Below, piece by piece: positions 18,193 to 29,067 of a DNA stretch of 64,000 bases. The notes below the pieces were generated by a model that had not been told where the DNA came from, ran no database searches, and saw only the letters and a list, made by a program, of their open reading frames with translations. The stretch's first letter is position 1. Every line of letters begins with the position of its first letter. This stretch comes from an uncultured Flavobacteriales bacterium. GTDB taxonomy: Bacteria; Bacteroidota; Bacteroidia; Flavobacteriales_G; Salibacteraceae. The stretch lies in contig CAJXNO010000001.1 in NCBI GenBank assembly GCA_913057205.1, positions 62,001 to 126,000 on the forward strand, given 5' to 3'. Both the position numbers and the translations under genes were made by a program.

Positions 18193-19695
18193 CTAATTAA
18201 AACCCTGACTGAGGGCGCTTAGTTTAGAAAAATCGAACTTTCCGATGCGGTATTGATCGCCATCTTTTTGAAGGTAGAATGCCATGCGGTCATTCTGTGC
18301 CATTCCAGCTTTTGGGGTAAAGGCGAAATCGGCTTGTCGGTCTGCACTCATCTTCCCGCTTTGCAGTTTCCCGCTTTCATCCACGCGCACGAAACGCATG
18401 ACCGACCTTGAGGCATTGTTCATGATGCGTTCTGCATTGGTGCCATCGTTCTTGTAATGATCGTTGTAGAAGACCCAAGCGAACCCGTCCTTCGGTAGGA
18501 TCACTTCTCCGGAGTAAGAGCCGGGTTGATCATAGTCGAGCTGTCGCTTCTTGATGGTTACCGATCGAGCGGGTTTTGCGGGGTTCTCAAAACTTATCCC
18601 ATTGAAATGATACTGGTCTGTGCATTGCACAATGCCGGTGCTCGGATCTGCCGTACAGATTTGATCATGGTAGCGCTTCTCCATTACAACGTAACTGGTT
18701 CTACCGATTCGCACCACATCGTTGATGAACAGGTCGGCCACATAGCCATCCGTTTCGTTTTCGAATTCGTTGTGTACCGCCAAGGCGGATGGACTAAAGG
18801 CTCCTCCAAAACGCGTGTTGATGTTACGGCCATTCGGTAAGGTCGACACAAAGCTGAACCCGTTCGACTTTTCATTGATCAGCGGGTCTGCACTGTAGAG
18901 TGAAACGATGTTGACGCCCGAATCTGCGGTGGTGATGAGCATCTCCTGTGTGAAGAAGTCTGAACTGCTCATATCAAATTCTACCATAACCTTTTCAAAA
19001 GGGTCGAAGGAGTAGATGAGGTGCTTTTTGCGAAAGGGGGAGTTCAGCTGAATCCCGGTCTGCGCTCCAAAGTACAAGACCCCGCGCTCGTCGATGCTTG
19101 CACCCAACAATTGAGCGTCATCGCCATCAAAATTCAACGGCAGGTGAAAATGCATGTTGGTGTCCTCACCCTGAATGTAGGCATTGACCACCGCTTTTTT
19201 ACCCGGTTTGAATGCCTCTTGCTGGCAAATCATCAGGTATGCGCCGTGGGGAGAGCGATGAAAGAACAAGGGATTCTTATTTATTACCTCGCGTTTCTTC
19301 GCGAGGTTGAAGTGTGTTTCTTGGATCCGCTGCAAGCTGTCTTTGGTTAGCTCGATCTGCAATAAGCTGAAATTCTTCAGGCTGTCTCTGCGGTGCCGAG
19401 AGAGGATGAAGAGCTCAGAACCGCGCTGCTCATAGCCGATCAAGCTACGGTCATTGTTGCCAAAAAGGAGCTCTGGCTTGTCGGAGAATTCATGGAAGAA
19501 CCTACGCAAGAGCAAGGCGTCGCCGTAGCGCGTGAGCACGGCTGGCAAGCTGTCTTCCACCAAGATTAGCTTCAATACCTCTTCCGTTCGGGGGATGTTC
19601 AGCGAGCGACTGTATTGCACAAAAGCGTCTGTTTCTCGTGTCCAGCCCGTAAGCGGGAGACAAGACAACAGCACTATGTAGCAAAAGCTACGCAT
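18193..19695 (-). CDS. Secreted hypothetical protein
   Basis: Long ORF with signal peptide (MRSFCYIVLLSCLPLTGWT); start uncertain (19695, 19716 or 19746) because of overlap with rlmN. Confidence 0.7.
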   Translation of the reverse strand: MRSFCYIVLLSCLPLTGWTRETDAFVQYSRSLNIPRTEEVLKLILVEDSLPAVLTRYGDALLLRRFFHEFSDKPELLFGNNDRSLIGYEQRGSELFILSRHRRDSLKNFSLLQIELTKDSLQRIQETHFNLAKKREVINKNPLFFHRSPHGAYLMICQQEAFKPGKKAVVNAYIQGEDTNMHFHLPLNFDGDDAQLLGASIDERGVLYFGAQTGIQLNSPFRKKHLIYSFDPFEKVMVEFDMSSSDFFTQEMLITTADSGVNIVSLYSADPLINEKSNGFSFVSTLPNGRNINTRFGGAFSPSALAVHNEFENETDGYVADLFINDVVRIGRTSYVVMEKRYHDQICTADPSTGIVQCTDQYHFNGISFENPAKPARSVTIKKRQLDYDQPGSYSGEVILPKDGFAWVFYNDHYKNDGTNAERIMNNASRSVMRFVRVDESGKLQSGKMSADRQADFAFTPKAGMAQNDRMAFYLQKDGDQYRIGKFDFSKLSALSQGFN

Positions 19696-20752
19696 CCATG
19701 GAGGCAGCCACTTCATTCTTATTTGCCAATTGTCCGCAAGCCGCATCGATATCCTTTCCTCTACTCCTGCGGATATTGACTATAACGTCATTTTTCTCCA
19801 AATGTGCTGCAAAGGCATCTACTTTATCCGGGTCAGCTTGCTGAAACTCCCCATCGTCGATGGGGTTGTATTCAATTATGTTCACCCGGCCCGGCACCTT
19901 GCGATGGAACGCGATAAGCTCATCGGCATCGTTCAAGGTATCGTTGAAATCCTTGAAGATGATGTACTCGAAGGTGACTCGGTTCTTTGTGTTTTGGTGA
20001 AAGTATCCCAGAGCATCAGCAAGTTCGGCTAGGCTGTTTTGATCGTTAATCGGCATGATCTCACTGCGTTTCGCGTCGTTTGCAGCATGCAGCGAAAGCG
20101 CTAGACGGAACCGCACCTTGTCGTCAGCCAGCCGGCGGATCATCTTGGCAATGCCGGCGGTAGATACAGTGATCCGTTTGGGCGACATCCCAAGGCCGAC
20201 ATCGTTAGAAATGCGATCAATGGAGGTGAGCACATTTTTGTAGTTCAAGAGCGGCTCACCCATGCCCATGTAAACGATATTGGTCAGCGGCCTTTGGTAG
20301 TATTTCCAAGCCATGGCCTTCACCGCAACCACTTGATCAAAGATCTCGTCGGGTTCCAAGTTCCGCATCCGCTTGAGCTTTCCGGTAGCACAAAATTTAC
20401 AGCTTAACGAACAGCCCACTTGTGAACTGATGCATGCGGTCATTCGGTCCTTTGCCGGGATCAACACCCCTTCAACCACTTTTCCATCATGCAGTTGCAA
20501 GGCAAGCTTAACGGTGCCGTCTTCGCTCAACTGCTCTTCAGCAATCTCTAGCGCGTGGATCTTGAAGTGCTCTTCCAAGATGGGGCGGAGATCCTTCGGG
20601 AGGTTGGTCATTTCATCGAATGACTTCATCTGCTTTTGCCAAAGCCATTGCTCCACTTGTTCGGCCCGATAACGGGGCTGATCGTGTTCCTTGAAGAATG
20701 CGATGAGTTCCTCTGTGCTCAATGAGCGAATGTTGCGCTTTACTTCTGGCAT
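19688..20752 (-). CDS. rlmN: 23S rRNA (adenine(2503)-C(2))-methyltransferase
   Basis: CISSQVGCSLSCKFCATGKLKRMRNL (CxxxCxxC), VYMGMGEPLLNY, VNIRRSRGKDIDAACGQLA. Confidence 0.97.
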   Translation of the reverse strand: MPEVKRNIRSLSTEELIAFFKEHDQPRYRAEQVEQWLWQKQMKSFDEMTNLPKDLRPILEEHFKIHALEIAEEQLSEDGTVKLALQLHDGKVVEGVLIPAKDRMTACISSQVGCSLSCKFCATGKLKRMRNLEPDEIFDQVVAVKAMAWKYYQRPLTNIVYMGMGEPLLNYKNVLTSIDRISNDVGLGMSPKRITVSTAGIAKMIRRLADDKVRFRLALSLHAANDAKRSEIMPINDQNSLAELADALGYFHQNTKNRVTFEYIIFKDFNDTLNDADELIAFHRKVPGRVNIIEYNPIDDGEFQQADPDKVDAFAAHLEKNDVIVNIRRSRGKDIDAACGQLANKNEVAASMDA

Positions 20753-20769
20753 AGCCACAAAGTTATGCT

Positions 20770-21444
20770 TCATCCGCGGGCCATACCCAAGATCGCCTCG
20801 GCTATTTTCAGATCGGCTTGAGTCGTGATCTTCAGGTTGGTTGGCTCCCCTTCAACGAGATGAACAGAATGACCGTGCGCTTCAAACACGGTGGCGTCGT
20901 CTGTGAAACTGTCTTGAGCTTCACCCTTATAGCACGGTTTCAGGGTTGCCAGCTGAAAGCATTGTGGAGTTTGTACTTCCACCACACCTTCTCTCAACAT
21001 CGCTGTGCTTCGATCGCCTTCCACTTTACGTAAGCTCTGGGTAACAGGTACAATAGGCAGTGCAGAGCCATGCTCTTTAGCAGCCTCAAAGCAGTGAACA
21101 ATCAGTTCTTCGCTCACCAACGGACGAACCCCATCATGAATGGCAACCAACCCCTCATCTTCGCAAGCGTCGAGTCCATTCTTCACAGAATCGTATCGGG
21201 TTGCTCCGCCGGTTACGACGGTATGAGGAAGGTCAAAACCCATTTGCATGCAGAGGTTCCTCCAGGTTTGCTGCTCCTGCTCGGGTAGCACAACGATCAG
21301 GGTGATATCATCCACCGCTAGCGCAAAGCGCTCCAGGGTGTGCATGAGGATGGGGGCGTCTAGCAGCAAAAGAAATTGCTTGGGAAGGTCGCTTTTCATG
21401 CGACTGCCCTTGCCTCCGGCAACAATTACGGCGTAGTGTTTCAC
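20770..21444 (-). CDS. ispD: 2-C-methyl-D-erythritol 4-phosphate cytidylyltransferase
   Basis: VIVAGGKGSRMKSDLPKQFL, VAIHDGVRPLVS, TDDATVFEAHGHSVHLVEGEPTNLKITTQADLKIAE. Confidence 0.95.
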   Translation of the reverse strand: MKHYAVIVAGGKGSRMKSDLPKQFLLLLDAPILMHTLERFALAVDDITLIVVLPEQEQQTWRNLCMQMGFDLPHTVVTGGATRYDSVKNGLDACEDEGLVAIHDGVRPLVSEELIVHCFEAAKEHGSALPIVPVTQSLRKVEGDRSTAMLREGVVEVQTPQCFQLATLKPCYKGEAQDSFTDDATVFEAHGHSVHLVEGEPTNLKITTQADLKIAEAILGMARG

Positions 21445-21463
21445 AAATGTCCGCTAAACGGGA

Positions 21464-22516
21464 TTAGGTAAGGATGAGCATCGCGTCGCCATAGCTGTAG
21501 AAGCGGTACTTCTCTTTGATGGCTTGCTGATAGGCTTCCATGATCAGGTCATAACCCCCAAAGGCAGAGATCATCATCAATAGCGTTGACTCAGGAACAT
21601 GGAAGTTCGTAATCATCGCGTTGGCTACGCTGAATTCGTAAGGAGGGAAGATGAACTTGTTGGTCCAGCCGCTGTAAGGCTTCAGCATTTTATCGGTGGA
21701 GAAACTGGTCTCCATCGCTCGCATAGAAGTGGTTCCAACGGCGCAAATCCGACGCTTGTTCTTCTTGGCGTTATTCACGATGTCGCAACAATCCTCTGGG
21801 ATCTCGATCTGCTCAGAGTCCATCTTGTGCTTGGTGAGGTCTTCTACTTCAACGGTACGGAAGGTTCCTAATCCGACATGAAGCGTAAGCTTAGCGAAAT
21901 CCACCCCTTGAAGCTCCAAGCGCTTCAATACTTCGCGGCTGAAATGGAGTCCGGCTGTAGGCGCAGCAACAGCACCTTCATTTTGTGCGTAGATGGTCTG
22001 GTAACGCTCTTCGTCTTCTGGCTCGGCTTCCCGCTCAATGTACTTTGGAAGCGGCGTGTTTCCTAAGTTCATCAGGGTTTCACGGAACTCCTCGTAGCTT
22101 CCGTCAAACAAGAACCGTAGGGTTCGTCCACGTGAAGTGGTGTTGTCAATAACCTCCGCAACCAATGAGTCATCCTCACCGAAGTAGAGTTTATTTCCGA
22201 TTCGGATCTTTCGTGCAGGGTCAACCAATACGTCCCACAAGCGGCTTTCACGGTTCAATTCACGGAGCAAGAACACTTCGATCTTCGCGCCGGTCTTTTC
22301 CTTATTACCGAAAAGGCGAGCGGGGAACACCTTGGTATCGTTCAACACCATTACGTCGCCTTCATCGAAATAGTTCACTACGTCCTTGAACACTTTGTGC
22401 TCGATCGTGCCCTCTTTGGCGTTCACCACCATCATGCGCGACTCGTCTCGATGCTCAGCAGGATATTTAGCGATAAGTTCTTTCGGAAGATCGAATTTGA
22501 ATTGAGAAAGCTTCAT
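21464..22516 (-). CDS. queA: S-adenosylmethionine:tRNA ribosyltransferase-isomerase
   Basis: [70 protein letters not shown]. Confidence 0.97.
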   Translation of the reverse strand: MKLSQFKFDLPKELIAKYPAEHRDESRMMVVNAKEGTIEHKVFKDVVNYFDEGDVMVLNDTKVFPARLFGNKEKTGAKIEVFLLRELNRESRLWDVLVDPARKIRIGNKLYFGEDDSLVAEVIDNTTSRGRTLRFLFDGSYEEFRETLMNLGNTPLPKYIEREAEPEDEERYQTIYAQNEGAVAAPTAGLHFSREVLKRLELQGVDFAKLTLHVGLGTFRTVEVEDLTKHKMDSEQIEIPEDCCDIVNNAKKNKRRICAVGTTSMRAMETSFSTDKMLKPYSGWTNKFIFPPYEFSVANAMITNFHVPESTLLMMISAFGGYDLIMEAYQQAIKEKYRFYSYGDAMLILT

Positions 22517-22585
22517 AAACCTTGGTGTTTGAGTATTCTTAGCCCTAAAAAAGGGTTGCAAAAATAAAATTTCAAAGCGCTTTTG

Positions 22586-23299
22586 CTAATGCTTATTCGA
22601 GAAGCAGTTCCATGCTTCTTGAATTGCTTCACGGGCTTCGTCTATGCCGTACGCATTTTCCAACAGCATGTCGCCGATTTTTGTTCTCTTCAAACGGGTC
22701 AAGTGCGCTCCGCTTCCTACGGCTTTTCCGAAGTCATGTGCTAAGCTACGGACGTAGGTTCCCTTGCTACAATCAAGGGTAAAAGCGATCTCTGGGAAGT
22801 TGGTGCAATCGAGATCAAAGCGTTCAATACGTATCTGTGCGGATTTCATATTCACCTCCTTGCCTTTACGCGCAAGCTCATAAGCCTTTTTCCCGTCGAT
22901 CTTCTTAGCCGAGAAGGCAGGAGGAACTTGTTCGATCGTTCCTACGAACTGCCTCGCCACAGATTGCAGTTCTTCTGGGTCATTTGCAGGGAGATCATAT
23001 GCAGCATCGACCTCCGTTTCGAGGTCATAGGATGGGGTAGTAGCTCCCAGTTTGAAGGTTCCGGTGTACTGCTTGTCTAAGCCCATGTATGATTCGATGG
23101 ACTTGGTGTGTTTGCCTACACAGATGATCATCAAGCCAGAAGCGAGTGGGTCTAGCGTTCCTGCGTGTCCAACCTTGATCTTCTTGCGCCCTGTGATGTG
23201 CTTAGCTGCATAGCGCAACTTGTTGACCACATCAAAGGAGGTCCACTCCAAGGGTTTGTTGACCAATAAGGTAAATCCGAAGGCTTCTTGATTCTCCAT
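22586..23299 (-). CDS. truB: tRNA pseudouridine(55) synthase
   Basis: LLVNKPLEWTSFDVVNKLR, KVGHAGTLDPLASGLMIICVG, CSKGTYVRSLAHDFG. Confidence 0.96.
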   Translation of the reverse strand: MENQEAFGFTLLVNKPLEWTSFDVVNKLRYAAKHITGRKKIKVGHAGTLDPLASGLMIICVGKHTKSIESYMGLDKQYTGTFKLGATTPSYDLETEVDAAYDLPANDPEELQSVARQFVGTIEQVPPAFSAKKIDGKKAYELARKGKEVNMKSAQIRIERFDLDCTNFPEIAFTLDCSKGTYVRSLAHDFGKAVGSGAHLTRLKRTKIGDMLLENAYGIDEAREAIQEAWNCFSNKH

Positions 23300-23305
23300 G
23301 TACGC

Positions 23306-24091
23306 TTATCCCAGCAAAATGGCAGCAATGCCCACCACAAAACAGTAGTAGCTGAAGTACTTGAGTTGACTCTTTTTGACCAGTGCAATCATCCATCTAC
23401 AGGCGATTAGTCCCGCAACAAAGGCCGCGATTGCACCGACGGCAAGCGGGAGCACATCCATGCCGGCCATTGCAGATCCGCCGTCTAACAGGTCTTTAGC
23501 CATCTTGCCGAAGATCAGGGGAACCACCATCAAAAAAGAGAAGCGTGCAGCTCGTTCTCGATCGATACCGAGCAGAACGGATGTAGAGATCGTAGCTCCG
23601 CTTCTGCTGATTCCCGGAAGGATGGCGATGGCCTGTGCCACCCCGATGATCACGGCATTTCCAAAACTCACCGAACGTTCGGTTTTCTTTGCACGATCTG
23701 CAAGGAAGAGCAACATCCCCGTAGCGATCAGCATGATACCAACGAGTACCACCTGGTGAGAAAACAGCGCTTCAATCTGGTCGTTGAAGGCCACGCCGAT
23801 GATGGCCGCTGGAAGCATACTGAGGATGATCTTGACCGAGAATTTGGCTTCATCGTTCCATTTGAATTGAAACAAGCCTTTGAAGATCTCGATGACCTCT
23901 CTACGGAAGACAACCAAGGTACTCAGGGCGGTAGCGAAATGCAGCACCACGGTCATCATCAGACTTTCTTCGGGAAGGCTGTTATCACCCAAAAGGGATT
24001 TCGCCAGTTCTAAGTGGCCACTGCTGCTTACGGGCAGGAATTCGGTCAGGCCTTGGATGACGCCAAGGATGATCGCCTCAAAGATGCTCAA
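23306..24091 (-). CDS. uppP: Undecaprenyl-diphosphatase
   Basis: LGVIQGLTEFLPVSSSGHLEL and ILPGISRSGATISTSVLLGIDRERAARFSFLM. Confidence 0.95.
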   Translation of the reverse strand: MSIFEAIILGVIQGLTEFLPVSSSGHLELAKSLLGDNSLPEESLMMTVVLHFATALSTLVVFRREVIEIFKGLFQFKWNDEAKFSVKIILSMLPAAIIGVAFNDQIEALFSHQVVLVGIMLIATGMLLFLADRAKKTERSVSFGNAVIIGVAQAIAILPGISRSGATISTSVLLGIDRERAARFSFLMVVPLIFGKMAKDLLDGGSAMAGMDVLPLAVGAIAAFVAGLIACRWMIALVKKSQLKYFSYYCFVVGIAAILLG

Positions 24092-24094
24092 GGT

Positions 24095-24331
24095 CTATTT
24101 CTTTATGATGCCCCACATCACGATGCCGTACCCAGCCAAAATGGCGATCGGCGCGATGTACATGCGACGAAAACTAAAGATATCAGGGCTATAGGAGGTA
24201 ACGTTGTCGGCTCCACCGCCGCTCATGAGAAAGAATCCGATGACCACCACGACTACGCCAATGCCGATCAACATGAAATTCTTTTTACCCAGGTGGAATT
24301 CTTGCAAGTTGTTGTTTTCGCTCATCTTCAA
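24095..24331 (-). CDS. DUF3098-like small membrane protein
   Basis: Two TM segments, located between ftsX and uppP. Confidence 0.75.
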   Translation of the reverse strand: MKMSENNNLQEFHLGKKNFMLIGIGVVVVVIGFFLMSGGGADNVTSYSPDIFSFRRMYIAPIAILAGYGIVMWGIIKK

Positions 24332-25206
24332 TACAATTTATCACTACGTGTACGAATGAATTTCCGCACGGCTAAACTGGTAGAGATCCACGAAATTACA
24401 ATTCCCAATGCCAATACGATCACAAATAGATACGCCAAGATCTCGATGTCTTGGATCTGGAAGAGATCAGGAAGGTAGCGTTGCGAGTAGTACATCACGC
24501 CCATGATCAATAAGATCGCGATCAGCGCGCTGTAGATCCCGTGTACGATGCCTTTTTGAACAAAGGGTCTGCGAATGAAGGTTTGTGTGGCTCCTACCAA
24601 TTGCATGCTTTTAATGAGAAAACGCTTGCTGTAGATAGAGAGGCGTATACTGTTGTTAATTAATGCAATGGCAACTATTAATAAAAGCAAAGAAAAACCG
24701 AGCATGAGCGCACCAACGCGCTGGATGTTGTCTTGAACCATCTGCACCAGCGATTCTTCATAGTTGATCTCCTTGATCTTTGAACTCTTCGATAACTGAG
24801 CCTTGATCTGTGCCAAGCTGTCTGCGTGGGCATAGTCTGCGTTCACTTTTACCTCTATGCTCGCAAGCAGGGGGTTGTAGTCAAGGTATTGCATGAAGTC
24901 CTCGCCGAGGTCTTTCTTCAATACCTCCACCGCTTGGTCTTTTGAGATGTAGGTGGTTTGGGCAGTGTAGTCTGAAATGTCGATGGCTTTTTGGAGGCGT
25001 TGAATGTCTACCTCTTTGATGTCATCGTGCAAGTAGATCGTGAACCCTATGTTCTCTTTTACTTGTGTGCTCAGTTTCTGCGCATAAAGCATCACCAAGC
25101 CCAAAAGGCCCAAGGTGAACAATACCAATGAAACACTCAGGATCACGGAGAGGTAAGAACCGCGTAACCGTCGACGTTGAAATTTTTCTTCCGCTTTTTC
25201 CGCCAT
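24328..25206 (-). CDS. ftsX: Cell division protein FtsX / ABC transporter permease
   Basis: FtsX-like topology; YAQKLSTQVKENIGFTIYLHDD, IYSKRFLIKSMQLVGATQTFIRRPFVQKGI. Confidence 0.9.
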   Translation of the reverse strand: MAEKAEEKFQRRRLRGSYLSVILSVSLVLFTLGLLGLVMLYAQKLSTQVKENIGFTIYLHDDIKEVDIQRLQKAIDISDYTAQTTYISKDQAVEVLKKDLGEDFMQYLDYNPLLASIEVKVNADYAHADSLAQIKAQLSKSSKIKEINYEESLVQMVQDNIQRVGALMLGFSLLLLIVAIALINNSIRLSIYSKRFLIKSMQLVGATQTFIRRPFVQKGIVHGIYSALIAILLIMGVMYYSQRYLPDLFQIQDIEILAYLFVIVLALGIVISWISTSLAVRKFIRTRSDKLY

Positions 25207-25287
25207 ATAAGCGAAACTAGAGATTTGCTATGCCCACAGAAAAGATGCGATTGAAAATAATGAACAATCGAACGTCGGTATTGCGGA

Positions 25288-27144
25288 TCAATTGATCTGA
25301 TCGCCGCGCAAGATGCGGTAGCGTTTGCGTGCTTCTACTACGAATAGACTTCCAGGAAAGTCTGTTAAGACCTGTTCGTAGATGCCCATGGCCTTTTCTC
25401 GGTTGTTGAGCGACTGCTCGTAAAGCCTCCCAGCCTCCATCAAGGCATTATCAGCGAGGATGTCGCTGGGGTAAGTTTCGGCAACCAGCAAGAACTTTTC
25501 GGCAGCGGATTCATAGTTTCCCCTTTCCATGTCGATGGATGCGCGTTGAAACAGGATGTTGTCTGCCAATTCATGACCCGGGAAGTTTCGTTCGATCAGG
25601 TCGAGTAGATAAATCGCACTGTCGTACTTGTGTTGCGCGAGGAGTAATTCGGAATGGGCAAAGGTGGCCAAGGCTTCGGTGGTGGTATCCAAACCCGTAT
25701 TCTCTGAGATGAAGGTGGCCAGCTCCATCGCGTCATTGGCGATGAGTTTTGAGGTGGACCCTTTCAACACATCTAGCTGTGCTTCCGCCCAACCGAAATC
25801 TCCGGAGTAGTAGAAGACCTTGGCATTGTTCAGCTTCGCTTGGAAGCCGATCTCATCGTACTTGAAGCGCTTTTCCACCTGGCCATAGAGCAATGAGGCT
25901 TCCCAAATGCGTCCGTTCAGCACATGGATGTTTGCCAACTCCATCTTCAGTGCAGCTTGTTGTTGCTCGTTCAGGCCGCCGATATTCAACGATGCCTCTA
26001 GAAGTTCAGCGGCCTCTTTGCTGGCATTCGGATCGTATTTACCCGCGTAGAACGCTTGGATATGGGCTAAATCACGGATTACCTCCCAAGTACTTGCGCG
26101 CTTACCGAATTCATCCAGGGCATCCCGATAAGCATTGATCAATGCTTGTAACTCTTCTGTGGTAAAGGAGGTGTGGACCACCTGTTCCTTCAGTGCTCTT
26201 AACTTGCCCGTCACGGCTTCACTGTAGTAATAATCGCCAGGACCTTTCTCTGCCACGTAGCTAAAGCCGTCTGCGGCCACGTCGTACTGGAAATTCTCAA
26301 GGGCGGTACGCGCAAGGCTCATCACTCGACCACCATCCTCACGATTTCGCTTATCTAGGGCCTTCACCTGCACCAGTGCCGCATCATATCGGTCCTGTCT
26401 TACCAGCATCCACACGAGCATCTGCGCATAGATATCATCGTCTGGACGTTTCTGCACACGCTCCATCAACGCCTCTTCGAGCACCGCATTGTACTGGTTC
26501 TGCTCATCAAACCCAATCACCCGATTCAAGGTATTCTGAACGCTTTGCAGGTAACCTTTGCTCACCAACAATACATCGAGGTATTCATTGATCATTCCTT
26601 CGATATCGCCTTTTTGACCCAGTACCTGAGCAATCTGAAAATGGAATGGATAGCTGTCGCCCATCATCTTCCGACCCTTGTAAAAGACCTCCAAAGCGCG
26701 GTCGGCGTCATTGAGTTCAGAGAAGGCCTTTCCAAGATCAACGATCTGATTGATCGATGCCTCGTTGAGGTCCTTGATCAGTTTGTCGAAATGCTTATCG
26801 GCCTTGGACTCGTCTCCCGCACGCTTGTAAACCCTGCCGATGTCCACTTGATAACCGAGGTTCTGCGGCGCCAGTTTCGCTTGCTTTTCGGCCAGCTTTT
26901 CAGCCTCCTTGAATTCTTCTAAGGCGAGCAGGCAGTTCAGGTAGTATTGGTAGTGGTCGTCGCTCGGGCGCTCATCATACAAGCGCTCATAGTACAGCAA
27001 GGCCTTGTCGAATTCGCCTTGCCGATAGTAATAGGCTGCCAACTGTTCATCGGTGGTGGCCTGGATCGTGGCTTCTTGGGCGAAGACGGACGGGCCTACC
27101 AACAAAAAGAGCAGTAGGAGAAGACTATTTACGTACTGGTTCAT
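25288..27144 (-). CDS. Tetratricopeptide repeat protein
   Basis: Signal peptide and many TPR-like helical repeats along 618 aa. Confidence 0.88.
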   Translation of the reverse strand: MNQYVNSLLLLLFLLVGPSVFAQEATIQATTDEQLAAYYYRQGEFDKALLYYERLYDERPSDDHYQYYLNCLLALEEFKEAEKLAEKQAKLAPQNLGYQVDIGRVYKRAGDESKADKHFDKLIKDLNEASINQIVDLGKAFSELNDADRALEVFYKGRKMMGDSYPFHFQIAQVLGQKGDIEGMINEYLDVLLVSKGYLQSVQNTLNRVIGFDEQNQYNAVLEEALMERVQKRPDDDIYAQMLVWMLVRQDRYDAALVQVKALDKRNREDGGRVMSLARTALENFQYDVAADGFSYVAEKGPGDYYYSEAVTGKLRALKEQVVHTSFTTEELQALINAYRDALDEFGKRASTWEVIRDLAHIQAFYAGKYDPNASKEAAELLEASLNIGGLNEQQQAALKMELANIHVLNGRIWEASLLYGQVEKRFKYDEIGFQAKLNNAKVFYYSGDFGWAEAQLDVLKGSTSKLIANDAMELATFISENTGLDTTTEALATFAHSELLLAQHKYDSAIYLLDLIERNFPGHELADNILFQRASIDMERGNYESAAEKFLLVAETYPSDILADNALMEAGRLYEQSLNNREKAMGIYEQVLTDFPGSLFVVEARKRYRILRGDQIN

Positions 27145-27694
27145 CCGAGTATATCACCGCTTTGATGGAGTCTAAAAGGCCATCAACGGTGGGTTTGTAC
27201 TTTTCGTATCGACTGTTGCTGTAGTCGTAGTTTGATTTCAGTTCATCGCTGGCTTTCACCAGGGCGTCAATGGAGCGCGCTTCCGTTTGGAAATAGCCTT
27301 TGAACTCTTCCTCACTGTAAAAACTGTTCTCCACATCCTTGCGCAAGGTTTTCAGTTGCTCTTGGCTGTAGTTGTATTCATTCGATACTTCTTTGTATTG
27401 CGACTGTGCCTTCTTGATGTATTTGGTAGTGCGCATGAGGTCGCCAAAGGCCAAACCCTGCTTTTTCGGAAGGGTGTCTTCTACGTTGTCCCAGACCCAA
27501 GTGCTCAGGTGGTCGATCTCGCTTCTGCGGTTTTCTAAAAGCTGCTCATCGAGTGACTGCAGCTGTTCTCCCACATAATTCAGGTGTACGCCAAGGCTAT
27601 CGATCTTCTCTAGGCGTTCTTTCTTCACTTGCATGTTGCATGAGCTGAAGGTGATCAAGCTCAATGCACTCAGAATTACAACGATGTTTTTCAT
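27125..27694 (-). CDS. Putative lipoprotein
   Basis: Lipobox LITFSSC; helical body; abuts serS. Confidence 0.75.
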   Translation of the reverse strand: MKNIVVILSALSLITFSSCNMQVKKERLEKIDSLGVHLNYVGEQLQSLDEQLLENRRSEIDHLSTWVWDNVEDTLPKKQGLAFGDLMRTTKYIKKAQSQYKEVSNEYNYSQEQLKTLRKDVENSFYSEEEFKGYFQTEARSIDALVKASDELKSNYDYSNSRYEKYKPTVDGLLDSIKAVIYSDEPVRK

Positions 27695-28962
27695 GCTTGA
27701 ATGGTTTCAAACTTAGTATAAGGTACCAATGCTTGTGGTATAACAATGCGTTCGCCATCAAAGTTGTTCTCCAACAAACCAGCAACGATCCTCGGAAGGG
27801 CCAATGCGCTACCGTTGAGGGTATGGGCTTGGTATTTCTTGCCATCCGCTCCTTTAACGCGCAGCTTCATGCGGTTACTTTGATACGTTTCAAAGTTGGA
27901 AACAGAGCTCACTTCTAGCCAGCGCTCTTGTCCGGCTGAGAAGATCTCCAGGTCATAGGTGAGGGCAGAGGTAAAGCCCATGTCGCCGCCACAAAGCTTG
28001 AGCACGCGGTAGGGCAACTCCAGTTGTTGCAATAGTCCCTCTACGTACTTCACCATGTGCTCAATGGTTTCGTAAGAACGATCCGGTTTTTCAATCTGAA
28101 CGATCTCCACCTTATCGAATTGATGAAGGCGGTTCAAACCACGAACGTCTTTGCCATACGATCCCGCTTCTCTTCGGAAGCATGGCGTGTAGCCGACGTT
28201 TTTGATCGGAAGGCTAGCCTCATCCAAGATCATATCGCGGTACATATTCGTGATCGGAACTTCTGCTGTTGGAATGAGGAAGAGGTCATCTTCTGTGGCT
28301 TGATACATCTGCCCGTCCTTGTCGGGAAGCTGACCGGTGCCGAAACCAGAGTCGGCATTGATCATCAATGGAGGAATCACTTCGGTGTAACCTGCCTCCT
28401 CGGCTTGGTCAAGGAAGAATTGAATCAACGCACGTTGCAGTTTGGCGCCTTTTCCAGTATAGATCGGGAAACCTGCTCCGGTGATCTTTACACCGGTTTC
28501 AAAATCGATCAGCTTGAAGCGCTCCGTCAGTTCCCAGTGCGGGGTGGCTTGTGGGTTGGCAACCGCCTCTCCATGCCTGCGCACCTCTTCGTTGTCATTG
28601 CTGTCTTTGCCTGCTGGCACGCTGCTATGCGGCGTATTTGGGATAGCGGATAGCGCGTCATTCAAGCTGCGCTCCAGTTGCTTCAGCTTGGCGTCAAGTT
28701 CTTGGTTGGTGGCTTTGAGTTCTCCTGTCTTTGCTTTGGCAGCGTTAGCTTCCTCGTGCTTACCTGCCTTGTAAAGCGCACCAATTTCGGCAGATACCTT
28801 CTTGGCCTCTGCGAGGTTCTGGTCCAAAAGTACCTGGGTAGCCCTGCGTTCTTCGTCAATGGCGATGGCCTCATCGATCTGCTTGGTGGCGTTGATGGCG
28901 CGTTTTTCCAAGGCGGCGATCACCTTGTCTCGGTGAGCGCGAATATGTGCGATTGCTAGCAT
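27691..28962 (-). CDS. serS: Serine--tRNA ligase
   Basis: Coiled-coil N-term, PTAEVPITNMYRD, TPCFRREAGSYGKDVRGLNRLHQFDKVE, LNGSALALPRIVAGLLEN. Confidence 0.97.
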   Translation of the reverse strand: MLAIAHIRAHRDKVIAALEKRAINATKQIDEAIAIDEERRATQVLLDQNLAEAKKVSAEIGALYKAGKHEEANAAKAKTGELKATNQELDAKLKQLERSLNDALSAIPNTPHSSVPAGKDSNDNEEVRRHGEAVANPQATPHWELTERFKLIDFETGVKITGAGFPIYTGKGAKLQRALIQFFLDQAEEAGYTEVIPPLMINADSGFGTGQLPDKDGQMYQATEDDLFLIPTAEVPITNMYRDMILDEASLPIKNVGYTPCFRREAGSYGKDVRGLNRLHQFDKVEIVQIEKPDRSYETIEHMVKYVEGLLQQLELPYRVLKLCGGDMGFTSALTYDLEIFSAGQERWLEVSSVSNFETYQSNRMKLRVKGADGKKYQAHTLNGSALALPRIVAGLLENNFDGERIVIPQALVPYTKFETIQA

Positions 28963-29008
28963 GCTGTGAAACTAATTATGGATGGGGATATGATGAAAGG
29001 AATGCGCA

Positions 29009-29045
29009 TAAAAAATCCCGAACCGCTGGAAGCGTGCTCGGGATC
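29009..29045 (-). terminator. Rho-independent terminator downstream of rplU-rpmA
   Basis: Minus strand: ATCCCGA...TCGGGAT followed by a T-run. Confidence 0.75.
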
Positions 29046-29067
29046 TTTCGTTATCGTTTGAAAGGAG

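Noticed and set aside
28057-28653. 198-aa plus-strand ORF
   Set aside because: Fully antisense to serS; no recognisable domain.
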